Shown: positions 28,093 through 37,255 of the stretch, piece after piece
Layout of the letters: each line of letters starts with the position of its first letter
How positions within the stretch are numbered: position 1 is the first letter of the stretch
Source of the DNA: Mesosutterella faecium
GTDB lineage: Bacteria > Pseudomonadota > Gammaproteobacteria > Burkholderiales > Burkholderiaceae_F
Assembly (NCBI RefSeq): GCF_022809315.2
Contig: NZ_JAKZJU020000001.1
Span: 682,001-746,000, forward strand
DNA length: 64,000 nucleotides
Direction: 5' to 3'
Translations under genes and position numbers: made by a program
The notes under the pieces: generated by a model
Told to the model about the DNA's origin: nothing
Databases searched by the model: none
The model's input: the letters and a program-made list of their open reading frames with translations, nothing else

Positions 28093-29366
28093 GGCCGAAC
28101 TCCTTCGGGTTCAGCCCCAACAAAAAGCAGGTTGTATTGCGCAGAGTTTCCCGGCATGCCCGCACCAGCTGCCTGATACGCCTGATAAACGGGATCTTTC
28201 TGAAGGATTTTTTTTTCTTCCTCAAAGGCTTTTGCAGCGTTCCTCGGGGTTGACAACGGCTGCTGGCGAGGCGAATATGCATCTGCGGTTTTATCCAGGC
28301 AGATGATCCGTTTCTGTCCACAGTACACCTCGAGGTTTTGTGAGCTTACATGGAGTCGGACCTCTTGCAGCCGACAGGCATCGGGGAGTCGATAGCAGCG
28401 GTTTTCCAAATGGATGAAACCGCATTTGTCTGCCTTTCTCGTCACCCAGATCGCTGAATACTGAGGACCGCACGGCAGCGGCCTCAGCGCTTTCTTTTCT
28501 TCGGGCCAGCGCTCCAGGGGCGTGTGCTGGAAACTGGCCAGCACACGCCGGTCGGCCGTCTGGCCGCACCAGGCCCGCAGGTTCATGTTCAGCTGTTCAA
28601 AAGATTTATAGCGCACCCCCACCAGTGCATTGTGCTTGACGTATCCGACGCTGCGCTCAACCTTGCCTTTGGACCGGGGCTTGCGGACGGCAGTGGCGAC
28701 AGGGGTGAAATCGTACTGGTCTGCCAGAAACTGGTACCGGTCAGTGAAGCGAACCTCACCCCGGCGTTGGTGGAAAGCCACCAGCGAGGCTGCGTTGTCG
28801 CTGATCACCTGCCTAGGAACTCCTTGAAAATAAATAAACGCCTGCTCTATGCCCTGCAGCCAGGCCTCCTGGGTCTCTCTTTCAAACGCCATGGCGAAAA
28901 TGCGCCTCGAATAGCCCAAAATGGCGACAAAAACATGCACATGCGTCATCTGGCCTGCAATTTCAACGTCTTTTTCGCCAAAATCAATCTGCATCTGGTC
29001 GCCTGGCTGGGGCTCAAACCTGTCGGGCGAAGGCATGTTCTGAAGCTTGACCTGATGCCGGAAGCCTCTGATGAAGCGGTTGAAGACGTCCTGCCGCACT
29101 TCCACTCCATATTTTTCCTGGATCAGCCGGATGGTCACCGGGCCGCTGCATTCTGCCCTGAGAAAAAGTGCCTGGGCATCTTCAGTATGGGCCTGGAGGA
29201 AGGCAAGGCTGGGGCCGGGACGCCGGCCGACTTTCAGTGGAACAACGCCCTTGATGTACCGCCTGATGGCCTTGCGGGACACGCGCAGCGTGCGATGGAT
29301 GTACCTGATGCTCTGCCCTTGCTCATGCAGAGCCAGAATGCTTTGCTGAATTGATTTTGAGAGCAT
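28089..29366 (-). CDS. istA: IS21-family transposase IstA
   Basis: A 425-residue DDE integrase. The N-terminal helix-turn-helix is QSIRYIHRTLRVSRKAIRRY. The core has Asp in QMQIDFGEKD, Asp in VISDNAASL and Glu in KGKVERSVGY. ATG 29366 follows AAAGG by 9 bases; an extension to 29426 is possible. The gene appears uninterrupted. The C-terminal end overlaps the istB start. Confidence 0.92.
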   Translation of the reverse strand: MLSKSIQQSILALHEQGQSIRYIHRTLRVSRKAIRRYIKGVVPLKVGRRPGPSLAFLQAHTEDAQALFLRAECSGPVTIRLIQEKYGVEVRQDVFNRFIRGFRHQVKLQNMPSPDRFEPQPGDQMQIDFGEKDVEIAGQMTHVHVFVAILGYSRRIFAMAFERETQEAWLQGIEQAFIYFQGVPRQVISDNAASLVAFHQRRGEVRFTDRYQFLADQYDFTPVATAVRKPRSKGKVERSVGYVKHNALVGVRYKSFEQLNMNLRAWCGQTADRRVLASFQHTPLERWPEEKKALRPLPCGPQYSAIWVTRKADKCGFIHLENRCYRLPDACRLQEVRLHVSSQNLEVYCGQKRIICLDKTADAYSPRQQPLSTPRNAAKAFEEEKKILQKDPVYQAYQAAGAGMPGNSAQYNLLFVGAEPEGVRP

Positions 29367-29512
29367 GAAGTCGGACCTTTCATAATGTGACTTTCTGCTC
29401 TGATGTTTTAACGAATTGCGATCCACAACGGAACCCTCTCATAAAAAAAATTGGGAGGGGTGGTCTCTTGGTTCTGAATAATTTGGTGGGTACTTTATTT
29501 CAATTCACGACA

Positions 29513-31608
29513 CCCACGCACGTGGGGAAAAGGAAAGCTCGATCGTGTAATCGACACGGTACCCGGAAACATCCCCACGCACGTGGGGAAAAGCGGCTGC
29601 TGTGGCAAAAGTGAAGCGCGAACTGGAGAAACATCCCCACGCACGTGGGGAAAAGTACTGGAACTACCACGGACACGAACTGCCGTGGGAAACATCCCCA
29701 CGCACGTGGGGAAAAGGGCGACTGAGCGCGTGTACACGATTGCGCAGGGGAAACATCCCCACGCACGTGGGGAAAAGGCAACGGCGCCCGCGTCCTCGCG
29801 CGAGCCCACAGAAACATCCCCACGCACGTGGGGAAAAGCTGCATGCCGTCGTCCTGATACGCCATACGCTTGAAACATCCCCACGCACGTGGGGAAAAGT
29901 CTTTGACCCAAGCGTGGCCCGCCCCGTAGGGGGAAACATCCCCACGCACGTGGGGAAAAGGGGGTCGTCCTTGACATCGGACTTTGGCTGCTGGAAACAT
30001 CCCCACGCACGTGGGGAAAAGGCGTCGCAGGTCGTCTCAAATACCGAGCAGGCGGAAACATCCCCACGCACGTGGGGAAAAGCCCTTGAACCCCAAGCTA
30101 GCCAGAGCATTGGCAGAAACATCCCCACGCACGTGGGGAAAAGCGGCAAGGAAATACCGCCCATCGGCGCTTGTGAGAAACATCCCCACGCACGTGGGGA
30201 AAAGCCAGAAACAGAGGCTGTGGTCTCGGACCACTCGGAAACATCCCCACGCACGTGGGGAAAAGTTCCTGCATAAGCGAAGCAAGAACATCTTTAAGGA
30301 AACATCCCCACGCACGTGGGGAAAAGCCTGCCGATCGACTTCCGCGAGCCGCCGATGTAGAAACATCCCCACGCACGTGGGGAAAAGCTCGAAGATCGAG
30401 ACACGCTCCACTTCCTCGGGGAAACATCCCCACGCACGTGGGGAAAAGCGTGCTTCTTTGCCGGTCGATCAAACTGCTGCAGAAACATCCCCACGCACGT
30501 GGGGAAAAGCCGGTTGGCTTCAAGCAATGCTGAGAGGTGAGAGAAACATCCCCACGCACGTGGGGAAAAGCCAGGCGAGCGCCTCGTTCACCGGCCCCAG
30601 CGTGGAAACATCCCCACGCACGTGGGGAAAAGTACGCAGGCGCAGGGCGGGCCAGTTCCCTTGCTGAAACATCCCCACGCACGTGGGGAAAAGCCTCCCG
30701 GATCGTGTCGACCTGTCGGCGCAGCGGAAACATCCCCACGCACGTGGGGAAAAGCCTCTTGGGCTTTATCCCCGCCACTTTTCGTTAGAAACATCCCCAC
30801 GCACGTGGGGAAAAGCAAACCGAGATCGATAAGTTCCCGTATTGCCTTGAAACATCCCCACGCACGTGGGGAAAAGGCAGCCTGGGGCAGGTCGGGGATC
30901 CCCCAGCGGGAAACATCCCCACGCACGTGGGGAAAAGGACGTGGAAACCAATGTCCGGCGTGAAGTAACGGAAACATCCCCACGCACGTGGGGAAAAGCA
31001 GTCAAGTCTCTGGTCGATCCTGATCTTCTGAGAAACATCCCCACGCACGTGGGGAAAAGACCTTTTCTGACCTTTCAGGGTCGAGCCTTCTGGAAACATC
31101 CCCACGCACGTGGGGAAAAGACAGGGGAGATGGAGGAGAGGAAATGACAGAGGGAAACATCCCCACGCACGTGGGGAAAAGCCGCCTTAGGGCGGCTTTT
31201 CTTTTATCTATTTGGAAACATCCCCACGCACGTGGGGAAAAGTGCTCGTCGAGGCTGCGCGCCAGGCCAGGGAGAGAAACATCCCCACGCACGTGGGGAA
31301 AAGGGGCTGAGATCGGCAGGTGGACGAAGCTATGCAGAAACATCCCCACGCACGTGGGGAAAAGGCTGTCAATGGCCGTTGGAGCTAACGGTGAATAGAA
31401 ACATCCCCACGCACGTGGGGAAAAGCCGACGCGCTCGCGCTCACCTTCGCTACAGATGGAAACATCCCCACGCACGTGGGGAAAAGTTACTCACCAGAAG
31501 GTCGCCGACGCGCTCGGCGGAAACATCCCCACGCACGTGGGGAAAAGCTTCCGCGGCTTCGTCACCGACTACCAGTGGAAGAAACATCCCCACGCACGTG
31601 GGGAAAAG
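29513..31608 (-). CRISPR. Type I-E CRISPR array, leader-proximal part
   Basis: A truncated repeat (29513-29532) is followed by 34 full 28-bp repeats and 34 spacers (33 bp, two of 34 bp). Repeats are identical to those of the distal part. cas2e and the leader lie to the right, so new spacers enter near 31608 and transcription runs leftward, giving the sense repeat CTTTTCCCCACG...GGGGATGTTTC with a 7-bp stem. With the distal part, the array originally held about 57 repeats and 56 spacers. Confidence 0.97.
31177..31200. terminator. Terminator-like hairpin formed by a spacer with its repeat
   Basis: The last bases of a repeat plus spacer 31182-31214 read AAAAGCCGCC-TTAG-GGCGGCTTTT, a perfect 10-bp stem followed by CTTTT on the plus strand. 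On the array's sense strand the same hairpin ends in TTTT before CCCC. The spacer probably copies a foreign intrinsic terminator. Confidence 0.7.
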
Positions 31609-31680
31609 TTCAAAATGTTGTATAAAGTGCAAGATATTAAATCAATATTTAGTGGTCCCAGTTGTTAAAGAGCTCAAGGA
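31609..31680 (-). promoter_or_regulatory. CRISPR leader
   Basis: This 72-bp AT-rich stretch lies between the cas2e stop and the first repeat. It contains AATCAATATTTAG at 31640-31652, one mismatch from the IHF consensus WATCAANNNNTTR, 32-44 bases from the array; type I-E integration in E. coli needs IHF in the leader. Leftward -35/-10-like hexamers (TTGATT, TATACA) exist but with short spacing. Confidence 0.7.
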
Positions 31681-31965
31681 TTACGTGCCGGCCTTTTCTA
31701 AAACAAGTTGCAGACCATTAAAGTCAACCACTTTCTTTGAAGGAATCCCTAAGGTATACAGCCTGTAAAAGGGAGGTTTAGAAAGATCCTTAAATATGAT
31801 TAAACCGGACTCTGGCGGACAATTTTGCAGAAGATAACTAATAACCTTGTCTGCCACATAATCTGTGATTCCTGAAACAAACACATTAGCTCTTGGTTCT
31901 GTAAACCACAGTTTCAGTCTCCCCCTTATTTTCATGGGAAGGTCATTTGCTACCAATACAACCAC
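31681..31965 (-). CDS. cas2e: CRISPR-associated endonuclease Cas2, type I-E
   Basis: A 94-residue protein. VVLVANDLPMKIRGRLKLWF and EPRANVFVSGI are characteristic of Cas2e (CT1978 type). It bridges two Cas1 dimers in spacer acquisition. The start is GTG at 31965 with AGGAGG 5 bases upstream, and it overlaps cas1e by 23 bases. It is the last cas gene before the leader and array. Confidence 0.93.
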   Translation of the reverse strand: MVVLVANDLPMKIRGRLKLWFTEPRANVFVSGITDYVADKVISYLLQNCPPESGLIIFKDLSKPPFYRLYTLGIPSKKVVDFNGLQLVLEKAGT

Positions 31966-32818
31966 TGCGTCCTCCTAAAACTTTAGGTATATCGGTGCAC
32001 ATCTTCTGCAAAAGGTTCATATCAATAACTCTTTGCCTGAAATTATTGAGGACTTTAATTCGGTCATATTCACCTCCCAGCAGTTTAGTCAATGAAAAGG
32101 CTAAGTCGATAGACACATCAGCTTTGTAAAGATCGGAGATGTCGTATACAAAAGGAAGAGGAGAGCCTGAATGGATGAAACCTATATGAGGCGAATAGCC
32201 TAAAGCGTGAATTACTGATGAAGTAATTCCGTAAAGAGCCGCATTGCAAGCAGTTAAAATCTTATTAGTGGTATCAGAAAAACAAAATTTTTCAGGAACA
32301 AAAGACCGCCCTTTCCAACCGACGTGATATTCCATCGCCTTTGCAATATAAAGCGCTTTAACTCTCTTTCCCTCCATCCCTCTGAGTTCACTAAGACTTC
32401 TCCCGTCAAGATCCGCCTCCGGGAAGCGTTCCCTCAACATATTCACCGCAACCGCAAGTCTTTTTTGAGGGTTGGCGGCGAGTTCCATTTGGAGGCGAAA
32501 TTGTTTCGTATCGGCTGTGGGGGTATCTCCGAATGCGTAAAACAAAAGAGAATCTTCTCCTGCCCAGCACAGCATACAGTTCGAAGCTGCACAGACCTTC
32601 ACAGCTTCATGGGTGACGGAAGTGCCAGGGCCTAGAATCAAGCAGCTGATAGTGGCTACAGGAATGCGCACGAGATTATTGTCACTATCAATCCATTTGA
32701 TGCTGCTGTCATCAACCACTACTCTGCCGTGTTCCAGATATAAAAAGGGAAATTTATCTCGAACTTTGGGCAGAGTATCTCGCGTTATTTTGACGAAAAT
32801 TCTAGGGCCGGCGGTCAT
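31943..32818 (-). CDS. cas1e: CRISPR-associated integrase Cas1, type I-E
   Basis: A 291-residue Cas1e. The metal ligands correspond to Glu149 (RGMEG), His216 (GFIHSG) and Asp229 (YDISDLYKAD), all present and spaced as in E. coli Cas1. It integrates prespacers at the leader end together with Cas2. Nothing suggests disruption, so spacer acquisition could still be possible if expressed. Confidence 0.95.
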   Translation of the reverse strand: MTAGPRIFVKITRDTLPKVRDKFPFLYLEHGRVVVDDSSIKWIDSDNNLVRIPVATISCLILGPGTSVTHEAVKVCAASNCMLCWAGEDSLLFYAFGDTPTADTKQFRLQMELAANPQKRLAVAVNMLRERFPEADLDGRSLSELRGMEGKRVKALYIAKAMEYHVGWKGRSFVPEKFCFSDTTNKILTACNAALYGITSSVIHALGYSPHIGFIHSGSPLPFVYDISDLYKADVSIDLAFSLTKLLGGEYDRIKVLNNFRQRVIDMNLLQKMCTDIPKVLGGRSGCIGSK

Positions 32819-32832
32819 GGCTATTTCCTGAT

Positions 32833-33534
32833 CTACTCCTGTACCCTGTTTAAGGTGACATACCGACTCTGATAAATTTTTTTTATTCCGAATGAAACCG
32901 GTACATCCTTAAGAAGGAACACTTCCCCAGAGTCAGGGTGCGCCCCTTCAATTACTTGGAACAGAAGCTGACGCCCTTTTTCTTTTGCTATTTCGTCTGC
33001 TTTTGCTTTTGCGTCTTTTACAGATCCAAAAATCCCTTGGAAAATCAACTCAGATGGGACACAACTTCTTCGACCTAAAGATAAAGGCCAAGTAGGTTGT
33101 TGAAGTGCCTCGGCAAGTTTTTCAACAAAGGTGTCTTCCTCATAGGTAAGAAAAACAGCAAAGGCTCCCGACTGCAGAAAATAGCGGTACGTTAATTTTG
33201 ATCCTGTGACTCCTGTTGGCTTTTTCCCATTGCTAGTTTTGGGTATAAATAAAGTGAGCCATGGATTATTAGAGGGATACCCACTCCCCACCATTTGGAA
33301 ATCGCAGAGCTGAGGGGGTTGCCGGTGGGCGTCACCGTATGAAAAAGCCTCCCATTTTCCAACGGTAAGTTTTTTTAGAAAGTCCTTCTGGGGGCCTCCC
33401 AGCCCTAACGCGGCGCAAAGGATCCCGCATACTCCGGAAAGGGTGGGAAAGGGCAACGTTTCCCGGCGATCAAATCGAGAGTTATATCCCCAGCTCTGCA
33501 GTGGCCCTTCTAGCCATAGGAATAAGGTTTTCAT
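32833..33534 (-). CDS. cas5e: Cascade subunit Cas5e (CasD)
   Basis: A 233-residue RAMP protein. The N-terminus TLFLWLEGPLQSWGYNSRFDRR followed by PTLSGVCGILCAALG is the classic Cas5e signature, and the C-terminal VPVSFG...YQSRYVTLNRV agrees. It caps the 5' handle of crRNA within Cascade. It starts 8 bases after cas7e. Confidence 0.94.
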   Translation of the reverse strand: MKTLFLWLEGPLQSWGYNSRFDRRETLPFPTLSGVCGILCAALGLGGPQKDFLKKLTVGKWEAFSYGDAHRQPPQLCDFQMVGSGYPSNNPWLTLFIPKTSNGKKPTGVTGSKLTYRYFLQSGAFAVFLTYEEDTFVEKLAEALQQPTWPLSLGRRSCVPSELIFQGIFGSVKDAKAKADEIAKEKGRQLLFQVIEGAHPDSGEVFLLKDVPVSFGIKKIYQSRYVTLNRVQE

Positions 33535-33542
33535 AACTCGCC

Positions 33543-34604
33543 TTATAAATTCTTCTGGAGGTCAGAAATTAGATCGTCGATCGAGTAATCGGCGTTTTCT
33601 CCCCATTCAAATTCGGCTTTTTTCCCAAACAAAGTACCGGCCATTTTTTCCTTTTTTGCAAGGTTGTTTTTCAGGCTTTCAATGCTAGGTTTAAGGAAAC
33701 CGTCTTTTGACTTAACGGGTTGCTCGAAAGAAAGCTGCATTCTTTGTCCTTTGCGGATATACACCTTGGCAAAGTCCCATGGGCAGGCTCCAGATTGGGT
33801 GCTTTGCCGTGCTGCGGGGACAGCAATGAAAAGCGCTTTTACAAAAGCCTCGACAGCTTTCCCCATCAAACCATTAGAGTTGTCTTCGAGGCCCAAGGTA
33901 TTCGCGAGAAGTCCAAGATCCAGACTGATATATCGATAGTATGTTGCGGAAGAAAATTCGAGCGTGCCCATGTGAGCACCGCCTCTTTCTCCCTCTTCGG
34001 GCAGGTCGTCGAGCGCGGTAAAGAAGTCAATTTCCGGTGATGATTTATGGGTGGAAATCGCATGGGAGAAACTGGCAGCAGCCTGAACGTCGATTTCTGG
34101 AGCCTGTGCAACCATGCGGCCAAAAAGAGCTATGTCCAATGCATCGAAATTTTTATTGAGGATTTTTTTCGAAATTGCAGACAAACTTTTTATTAAGTTT
34201 TTATCCTCTTTGATGTCAAAATTCTGTTCTTTTGCAAACTTTGCGAAAGCTTCACATTCTGCCGGGCTTATAAAAAGCAAAGTGTCCTTCGTTAATGCAT
34301 CCCCAATGATCTGTCCGCATTTATCGGCTTTGTCCTGAGTTGCTCCCAGGTTGCAGCACGCAGCAGAAATCAGTTCATTAACATGTTTAGTCCTTACGCC
34401 AAGGTGGATGCCCAGTTCCTTTTGCTGGTCATGAAGTGCCATTCGAACTTGACGTTTCCAGCACTGAGAGCTGACGCGGGCTCTTTGAACTCCGCCTATG
34501 ATGGCAGTTTTCGGGCTGCCAACGTCATCTCGATTAAGGCATGTAACAGGAAAACTTTGAAGGATGTGGAATTCGATAATTTCACCAGCGTACTTATTAT
34601 TCAT
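33543..34604 (-). CDS. cas7e: Cascade backbone subunit Cas7e (CasC)
   Basis: A 353-residue Cas7e. EFHILQSFPVTCLNRDDVGSPKTA and GGVQRARVSSQCWKRQVR are hallmark sequences, and the central FFTALDD and MGTLEFSSATYYRY match the family. Six copies would coat the crRNA spacer. Its GC content is clearly lower than the flanking chromosome. Confidence 0.95.
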   Translation of the reverse strand: MNNKYAGEIIEFHILQSFPVTCLNRDDVGSPKTAIIGGVQRARVSSQCWKRQVRMALHDQQKELGIHLGVRTKHVNELISAACCNLGATQDKADKCGQIIGDALTKDTLLFISPAECEAFAKFAKEQNFDIKEDKNLIKSLSAISKKILNKNFDALDIALFGRMVAQAPEIDVQAAASFSHAISTHKSSPEIDFFTALDDLPEEGERGGAHMGTLEFSSATYYRYISLDLGLLANTLGLEDNSNGLMGKAVEAFVKALFIAVPAARQSTQSGACPWDFAKVYIRKGQRMQLSFEQPVKSKDGFLKPSIESLKNNLAKKEKMAGTLFGKKAEFEWGENADYSIDDLISDLQKNL

Positions 34605-34616
34605 AATGAACCTCGT

Positions 34617-35258
34617 TTAAAAATTAGAAACCGGGACAATTTGAAGAAGGCCGCATCCAAAAGCTTTGCCTCGACCAATTCCAGAATAAAAAGCTCTTGA
34701 GAATGCGGTTCGATCAGTTACTTTTAAAGCTCCAGAAAGGTCTGCCTGGAAAATGGTGACTTGACCATCTTTTTTATGAGGAAAAGTCACGACTCTGCGT
34801 GGGCCGATTTCAATCCGAAGCGGGTCTACTTCAAACCCCCAACGGGGGCTCTTTTTCACAAACCAGGAACGAATGTCATCGTTGGAGGTTACAGGTCGGA
34901 TCTTTCCAGATTTTTGAGGGTTCCCTGCGTTTCGGGATCTTACGGTTGGATTGATTCGAACTGTAAATCGGTAGAAATCATAACTAAGGAAATCTTCGGG
35001 AATTTCTTTAGTGTCAACTTGTCCTAATTGCTTTTCGGGAAGTCTGTCAGAGAGCAGAAGGATGCGAACCCCTACTTGCGGCTTGTATCCAACCACTCGC
35101 CAAAGAATTCCACCGTTAATTGGGTCATCAGGATTTCGCTCGTTTGGATAAAAAATACTGCAGACGATACGGTGTAGGCTGTAGGCGTCCGTAACTTTCA
35201 GCCACGCGCAGTCAACGGGACTCAGTGAAACGAGGCTGATGTAATGCTTAAGAGCCAT
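34617..35258 (-). CDS. cas6e: CRISPR RNA endonuclease Cas6e (CasE)
   Basis: A 213-residue RAMP nuclease that cuts repeat hairpins. A candidate catalytic His is residue 29 (YSLHRIV). The glycine-rich C-terminal GIGRGKAFGCGLLQI is the Cas6 motif. It overlaps cse2 by 11 bases. Its position between cse2 and cas7e differs from the E. coli order, where it follows cas5. Confidence 0.93.
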   Translation of the reverse strand: MALKHYISLVSLSPVDCAWLKVTDAYSLHRIVCSIFYPNERNPDDPINGGILWRVVGYKPQVGVRILLLSDRLPEKQLGQVDTKEIPEDFLSYDFYRFTVRINPTVRSRNAGNPQKSGKIRPVTSNDDIRSWFVKKSPRWGFEVDPLRIEIGPRRVVTFPHKKDGQVTIFQADLSGALKVTDRTAFSRAFYSGIGRGKAFGCGLLQIVPVSNF

Positions 35259-35784
35259 TTGACTTTGTCTCCTCTTTTTTGCGAGTATCTTCTCCGTAAA
35301 AGCTATACGCCCAGATCTCCTTTACTCGATCACGGTATGCATCAGACTGGAATAGTTTCAAATCCCAAAGAAGTCGACTATAAGAAAGACTCGCTTTCTC
35401 TCGGCTTTGAATTAAATGAATGATTGGGCGGACAATCTGACAGGCTTCGTCTACAGTGTCACACGAGAGAAGTCGACGAAGTCGCGGTTCCCCCTGATTT
35501 TCACTATCTTTGTCAAAGCTTGCCCTGAGAGCTTCACCAAGATTCTGAGTTCCGTCTTCCTGTACTTTGCCGCGCGCTAGGGCTGCTGCAATGACAAAAT
35601 AGGCGTCTCGATCAGGTCGCCGGATGTCAATTCCTCCACGAATTAGGGTCGGCCACGCCTTGTAAGAGGTGACAGGGTTGTCGGCTTGGCGGAGATCGGC
35701 AGCAATACCTTTATCAGAAATGCGTTTAATCAGGTATTTGACAGTATCTTCGCACTGTTGCTGGAGAGACTTTTTTCCTTCCAT
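35248..35784 (-). CDS. cse2: Cascade small subunit Cse2 (CasB)
   Basis: A 178-residue all-alpha protein. RADLRQ near residue 30 and GKVQEDGTQNLGEALR followed by RLRRLLSCDTVDEACQIVRPII fit the Cse2 family, and YSRLLWDLKLF is its usual C-terminal block. Two copies stabilise the R-loop. It lies 16 bases after cse1. Confidence 0.92.
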   Translation of the reverse strand: MEGKKSLQQQCEDTVKYLIKRISDKGIAADLRQADNPVTSYKAWPTLIRGGIDIRRPDRDAYFVIAAALARGKVQEDGTQNLGEALRASFDKDSENQGEPRLRRLLSCDTVDEACQIVRPIIHLIQSREKASLSYSRLLWDLKLFQSDAYRDRVKEIWAYSFYGEDTRKKEETKSNGS

Positions 35785-35800
35785 TGTTCAACTCCAAAAA

Positions 35801-37255
35801 TCATTTAAAAAAACGTGACAAATTAGGCCGGCACTGAGCCCAGGCTACGATCTGGCGCGCCGTATTGGAAGGGCAGGCTTCGTTATAAGACTGCATAAGG
35901 AAACGCGAAACCCGTTGCTTTATTTCCTTTAATAAGTCGGGATCATCACAGTGATCAATAATCATCTGCTTCAGAGGATCGCATTTTTCCCAGAAATTCC
36001 TTTCGGCCCGAGCAGCAAATGAACTATCCTGTATACCTAATTTTTTAAAATAACCGTTCGTGCAGCCATAAAGAATTTTCCCCATGGCTTCGAAATCCTG
36101 CATGGCAACCTTGTATGCATTAAACCAGTCCTCATTTGGCTCTATCGTGACCGATGATTCTACGGAGTCATTGGAGGCTGAAACCTTCTGCTCACCTGTT
36201 GAATTGGTAACTCTAAGCCCGCCAGACCAGATGCCAATTTCTTCTCGGCTGAACCCTAATTTTGATAAGCAGACGGAAATCTGTTGACAGTCAGTGTCAT
36301 GCCCGCTTTGCGAGTCTAGGAATGAAGTGATGGCTGTCAGATCACGCCAGGGTTTTCTATCTGGATTCGTCCAGCGCAGCTTGATGCCATCAGGCTGCTT
36401 GAGTGTGAGCATTGATGGATCAAATCCTGCTTCTTTAAATCCGGGATATCTGATGCCCTCAGTAAAGTGAACCTCGTCCTTCTTTTCAAAAAGGCAGAAG
36501 CGACTGAGCGGGACTAGGCGTCCCATCAAAGAAGATTTCAGATCTTTTGCTACAGAGTCATCTTCACCAGAAGGCATTTTTTCCCAAGGGGGTACTCCGA
36601 GTCCCTTAGGAAATTGAGGCAGCCGTGCTATGTCTTCTAAAGTAAATGTGTTCAGCCAAATGGTTTCGAGAAGAGAAGTCCCGAAACAAAAGCTGTGCAA
36701 CGCCCCCATGAAATCCATTCCTGGCCCCGGTTTCGCAGATTTCTTTATGTAACCAGGGGTTAAGCATATAGTCTTGTCCGGCCGTTTTCCTGCAAGCGCC
36801 ATACTTTGCTGAATGATTAATATCAGGGCCTTTTCTGCGTCGGAGTGGGGCGGGTGATCCACCTGAATTTGTGTCAGTCGGGCATTATTTCCCATGGCGA
36901 TTTCGGGAATTAGCACCCCGACGGGTTTTGCGGCTGCTTTTATGACGGACGGAAACTGCAGAAAGGGGCGGTCCCCGTAGAGAAAAAAAGTGTCCCTCCA
37001 CCGGTTCAGATACTTCAGGCAGTTTTCTCCGAATTGGTCCAAATGTTTCCCTTCCAACAGCCACTCTTCCGTATTCGCAGGCGTGTGAGCTGCCTGTGAA
37101 ATTGCTTGGAGTAATTTCATCAGTGCAATGTTCTCGACAGGGGTGCCTGCGAGATGCTTAAGGGACAAATCCGAGAAAACATCACGCAAAGATACAAGGC
37201 CGCGGTATGCAGTCGGTATCCAAGGGTCATCAATAAGGCAAAAATTATTTCGCAT
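35801..37255 (-). CDS. cse1: Cascade large subunit Cse1 (CasA)
   Basis: A 484-residue large subunit that recognises the PAM and recruits Cas3. NFCLIDDPWIPTAYRG at the N-terminus, WLLEGKHLDQFGENCLKYLNRW, GDRPFLQFP and MDFMGALHSFCFGTSLLETIWLN match the family. The start is the ATG at 37255, which overlaps the cas3 3' end by 11 bases. It appears intact. Confidence 0.93.
   Translation of the reverse strand: MRNNFCLIDDPWIPTAYRGLVSLRDVFSDLSLKHLAGTPVENIALMKLLQAISQAAHTPANTEEWLLEGKHLDQFGENCLKYLNRWRDTFFLYGDRPFLQFPSVIKAAAKPVGVLIPEIAMGNNARLTQIQVDHPPHSDAEKALILIIQQSMALAGKRPDKTICLTPGYIKKSAKPGPGMDFMGALHSFCFGTSLLETIWLNTFTLEDIARLPQFPKGLGVPPWEKMPSGEDDSVAKDLKSSLMGRLVPLSRFCLFEKKDEVHFTEGIRYPGFKEAGFDPSMLTLKQPDGIKLRWTNPDRKPWRDLTAITSFLDSQSGHDTDCQQISVCLSKLGFSREEIGIWSGGLRVTNSTGEQKVSASNDSVESSVTIEPNEDWFNAYKVAMQDFEAMGKILYGCTNGYFKKLGIQDSSFAARAERNFWEKCDPLKQMIIDHCDDPDLLKEIKQRVSRFLMQSYNEACPSNTARQIVAWAQCRPNLSRFFK

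Larger units (their letters stand above)
25513..29512 (-). mobile_element. IS21-family element inserted inside a CRISPR repeat
   Basis: The ends begin TGTC on both sides: TGTCAATATTGAAAAC on the left and, on the complement, TGTCGTGAATTGAAAT on the right. Both share a further inner block ending GACCACCCC. The flanking repeat halves (25499-25512 and 29513-29532) overlap by exactly CCCACG, a 6-bp target duplication. Removing the element and one copy of CCCACG restores a perfect 28-bp repeat. It carries istA and istB on the minus strand, and an IS110-family element is nested in istB, for a total of 4000 bp. Confidence 0.93.

Noticed and set aside
24140-31768. Many long open frames across the arrays with repeating HPHARGEK, IPTHVGKS or SPRTWGK peptides
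   Set aside because: They are translations of the CRISPR repeat. The 61-base period shifts frame by one each unit, so three peptides cycle. They are not genes.
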